Source of the DNA: Gemmatimonadota bacterium
GTDB taxonomy: Bacteria > Gemmatimonadota > Gemmatimonadetes > Gemmatimonadales > Gemmatimonadaceae
Reading direction: 5' to 3'
Assembly (NCBI GenBank): GCA_031127185.1
Contig: JARIET010000129.1
Coordinates: 1 to 7,848, forward strand
Length of the DNA: 7,848 nt
Below, one piece after another: positions 6,701 through 7,848 of the stretch. Position 1 is the first letter of the stretch, and each line of letters begins with the position of its first letter. A model generated the notes under the pieces. It was not told the origin of the DNA, made no database searches, and saw nothing but the letters and a program-made list of their open reading frames with translations. The translations under genes and the position numbers were made by a program.

Positions 6701-6893
6701 GGACACGTTCCGCGACGCCGCGGTGGTCTCGCTGCTGAAGACGGGACAGTACGTGAAGGCGCGCACCGTGTTCAACCGACTCGGGGAGTACACCGAGAGA
6801 AAGGTTGACGACGTTCGCGTGCGCATACTTGGAGCGGCTGTGGCGGCAGTCACCATCGCGGATACGGCAACTGCAAAGACGAGTCGGCAGTAG
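3768..6893 (+). CDS. Fused polytopic membrane / spermidine-synthase-like (PABS-fold) protein with duplicated membrane module
   Basis: The product is 1041 residues from the ATG at 3768. The frame is open back to a GTG at 3717, but that lies inside a hairpin. Neither start has a Shine-Dalgarno; MPALLTLVFILSGAAGL is the usual family N-terminus. Residues 1-208 and 253-469 are two copies of one membrane module (about six helices each), joined by a Pro/Ala/Glu linker (209-252). Copy 1 has YEAIWSR (19-25) and GMTFPLM (129-135); copy 2 has YEIAWVR (275-281) and GITLPLI (388-394). A further hydrophobic helix spans 470-487. Residues about 492-810 are a Rossmann-type PABS domain: IGNGSG (589-594), DIEPE (613-617), HDDAKSF (642-648), and FDLILSEPSNPW (656-667) where spermidine synthases have the catalytic D-x-x-D-P. 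Residues about 811-1041 are helical, possibly repeat-like, and unrecognised. This is the 'fused MFS/spermidine synthase' type of protein, of unproven activity. True spermidine synthase activity is doubtful because the catalytic Asp is Glu (E662) and no speD or speE-like operon is nearby. TAG stop at 6891-6893. Confidence 0.85.
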   Translation: MPALLTLVFILSGAAGLMYEAIWSRYLGLFVGHSAYAQVIVLVIYMGGMSAGAAIAAHRSVRIKDPLIGYAIIEVVVGLFGLFFHEIFEATTTFAYASIFPSLAGGVALTVVKWTLASLLILPQAVLLGMTFPLMTAGFLRRASSDGKAHSGRVLGILYFANSLGASVGVLFAGFYLIRLVGLPGTIVAAAIINIVVGLAVFGAVRLTEEATAVPSAPPPPEPAAEPLAATESSPDLLQAPAVATPVAKPEFELTFLWRVLLIVAAGTALSSFVYEIAWVRMLSLVLGSATHSFELMLSAFILGLALGAFWVRNRADTFRDPIRALAVTQWAMGSLAVLTLMAYLSSFGWMAFFIQALDQNAEGYRIFTLAKYGIAMAVMLPATFCAGITLPLITRILITAGGGEKSIGAVYSVNTLGSIVGVVLAALVLMPLVGLKTLLIAGGVIDMALGTWLMFLAGRKDAETRRFAVGLIGATVVVALGGAINANFDRGVLISGVFRYGTAPRPGERTGIVFYEDGRTASVSVRKSSDNSYSIATNGKPDASLSADWFDTTSSRATARLDGDESTQVLLPLTTLAHMPKAENAAVIGNGSGMSSHFLLASSALKSLVTIDIEPEMINGSRIFYPVNKRVFDDPRSQFVHDDAKSFFAASNRKFDLILSEPSNPWVSGVSGLFTDEFYQRIRTYLTPNGVFGQWLHLYEIDDALVLSVIKAVHKNFPSYNIYMTADVDILIVASNLPQLPTPDWSIYQVPEIVADLRRFHTITPEAAQGTLLASRDALAQLIGDGTGANSDFYPLLDLNTEQARYEKRFSSGFAGLSADRFDIAALLTSTRIDPSDEPLAPLDIARVRARAVSAALRKGRGPAVDGGDRARFRVANARWQTLQDRMRADHAPVDWPQFLELVSAVDGDIHGGTMGWADDSFYQPVMQFLKAQNAPADAQAAVKFLRAVSSYNWIEAAANVDPILFAIENKLNWVDPDTFRDAAVVSLLKTGQYVKARTVFNRLGEYTERKVDDVRVRILGAAVAAVTIADTATAKTSRQ

Positions 6894-6948
6894 GCGGTTT
6901 GCGGTGGGCGGTACTCTGTGTATCTCCGCTCACCGCCAACCGCAGACT
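6893..6948. terminator. Convergent-gene hairpin built from 7-bp repeats
   Basis: Three consecutive heptamers, GGCGGTT, TGCGGTG and GGCGGTA (6893-6913), start in the last base of the upstream stop codon. The arm at 6900-6912 pairs with ACCGCCAACCGCA (6932-6944): 12 of 13 pairs, one G/A mismatch at 6906/6938, 19-base loop. Weaker pairing extends outward to about 6896/6948. It sits between convergent genes (stops at 6893 on plus and 6967 on minus), where a bidirectional terminator is expected. No U-tract is present on either side. The heptamer periodicity suggests a member of a dispersed intergenic repeat family (inference). Confidence 0.55.
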
Positions 6949-6966
6949 GCATACTCGCAGTAGTCG

Positions 6967-7848
6967 TTATCTCCTCCGGAGCACCTGCCCCGGCCTCGCT
7001 GCAGTCATTTTCCCATCAGCGACAACCAGCTGGCCCGCAACCATCACGTAGTCGATCCCCACCGGGTATTGGTGCGGCTCCGTGAACGTTCCCTTGTCCG
7101 CCACCGTCGCCGGGTCGAACACGGTGATGTCCGCCGCGCAGCCTTCGCGAATGCAGCCGCGATCAGTCAGCCCCAACCGCTTGGCCGGCATCCCCGTCAT
7201 CTTGGTGATCGCATTTTCCAGCGTGATCACACTCTGCTCGCGCACGTAGAGACCGAGGACGCGCGGGAACGTTCCGTAGTTGCGCGGATGGGGCACACTC
7301 GCCCCGGGGCGCGAAAGCGCGCCATCGCTGGCAATCATCGTCATCGGGTGCGCCATGATGCGCCGCACATCGCGCTCGTCGATCACGTGGAAGACCATGG
7401 ACGGGGCGCCTGCAAGTACGCCCTCGATCACCAGCGGCACGGCTCCTTCCGGCGTCGGCGGCAGACCACGCCTCACCGCCCAATCGAAGAGCGTCTTGCC
7501 GTTGAGCGTCGGGTCCCAGCTCACGCTCGCGAACTGCACGCGTTTGAGGTCACCGCCGCCGCGGTCATCCTGCAGCAGGTCGAGGATTCCCTTCTCGATC
7601 GCCGTGCGCAGTTCGGGATTGTCGAGCCGTTTACGCAGCTCGGCCGTGCCTCCTTCCATCGCCCAGTTCGGCATCAAGACGCCAAAGCCGGTCGAGCTCG
7701 CCGTGTAGGGGTACTGGTCGATCATCACGTCGATTCCGGCGCGGCGTGCCGAGTCTACCATGGCGAGCGTCGTGACGCTCTTGCCCCACATTTTCTGGCC
7801 GATCGCCTTGTGGTGCGTGAGCACCACGGGGATCTTCGCCTCCCTCCC
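6967..7848 (-). CDS. N-acyl-D-amino-acid deacylase / D-aminoacylase-type amidohydrolase, N-terminus cut by window edge
   Basis: The visible part is the C-terminal 293 residues; the frame is open to the right edge, where GREAKIPVVLTHHKAIGQ continues the family's PV..SH.K strand. The GTG at 7827 is therefore internal, not a start. The amidohydrolase TIM-barrel superfamily (Amidohydro_3 type) is indicated by the THHK metal-site region (fragment residues 11-14), DQYPYTASST (44-53), MVFHVIDERDVRRIMAHP, the catalytic ASDG (D175 of the fragment, codon at 7326-7324), PHPRNYGTFPRVLGLYVRE, KMTGMPAKRLGL, and the C-terminal composite beta-domain signature GCAADITVFDPATVAD and PGQVLRR. Family members hydrolyse N-acyl-D-amino acids, with Zn bound by His residues and the SDG Asp acting in catalysis; related members are dihydroorotase- or D-glutamate-deacylase-like, so the exact substrate is open. 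The N-terminal HxH metal motif lies outside the window. The TAA stop is at 6969-6967. It is convergent with the membrane/PABS gene. Confidence 0.88.
   Translation of the reverse strand, partial: GREAKIPVVLTHHKAIGQKMWGKSVTTLAMVDSARRAGIDVMIDQYPYTASSTGFGVLMPNWAMEGGTAELRKRLDNPELRTAIEKGILDLLQDDRGGGDLKRVQFASVSWDPTLNGKTLFDWAVRRGLPPTPEGAVPLVIEGVLAGAPSMVFHVIDERDVRRIMAHPMTMIASDGALSRPGASVPHPRNYGTFPRVLGLYVREQSVITLENAITKMTGMPAKRLGLTDRGCIREGCAADITVFDPATVADKGTFTEPHQYPVGIDYVMVAGQLVVADGKMTAARPGQVLRRR

Noticed and set aside
7825..7827. GTG at 7827-7825 as the start of the amidohydrolase
   Set aside because: The frame continues to the window edge, and the seven codons before it (GREAKIP) fit the conserved strand leading into the metal-site THHK motif, so this is an internal valine.

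Overview
This 7.8 kb window is GC-rich chromosomal DNA from a Gram-negative-type bacterium. It has a secreted outer-membrane beta-barrel gene, very few Shine-Dalgarno sequences, a DUF5916 protein, a very long fused membrane/spermidine-synthase-like protein and a D-aminoacylase-type amidohydrolase. That mix fits Gemmatimonadota or a similar soil/aquatic phylum best, but the assignment is inference from gene content; there is no rRNA or other marker in the window. No mobile element, CRISPR array, tRNA or rRNA was seen.

Layout. (1) Positions 1-185 (minus strand) hold the N-terminal part of a VOC/glyoxalase-fold protein that runs off the left edge. It is transcribed divergently from a MarR-family regulator (261-734, plus strand). 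The AT-rich gap between them carries a small palindrome, TTAGC-AAA-GCTAA, placed where a MarR dimer could control both genes. (2) Positions 735-874 are a short intergenic stretch with one inverted repeat. (3) Positions 875-3655 encode a 926-residue exported protein: signal peptide, CBM9-like domain, then a DUF5916 beta-barrel. (4) A very strong GC-rich hairpin (3684-3732) follows it. (5) Positions 3768-6893 encode a 1041-residue protein with two tandem copies of a six-helix membrane module, a 13th helix, a spermidine-synthase-fold (PABS) domain whose catalytic motif is altered, and a helical C-terminal region of unknown role. (6) Positions 6893-6948 form a second hairpin built from 7-bp repeats, between convergent genes. 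(7) Positions 6967-7848 (minus strand) hold the C-terminal 293 residues of an N-acyl-D-amino-acid deacylase-type amidohydrolase that runs off the right edge.

How the genes relate. Only the VOC/MarR pair looks functionally coupled (regulator plus target). The DUF5916 gene and the fused membrane protein lie on the same strand but are separated by a strong hairpin, so they may be separate transcripts. The amidohydrolase is convergent and probably unrelated. The most unusual gene is the fused membrane/PABS protein: internal duplication, E662/N665 where true spermidine synthases have two aspartates, and an odd number of predicted helices that would place the enzyme-like domain outside the cytoplasm.
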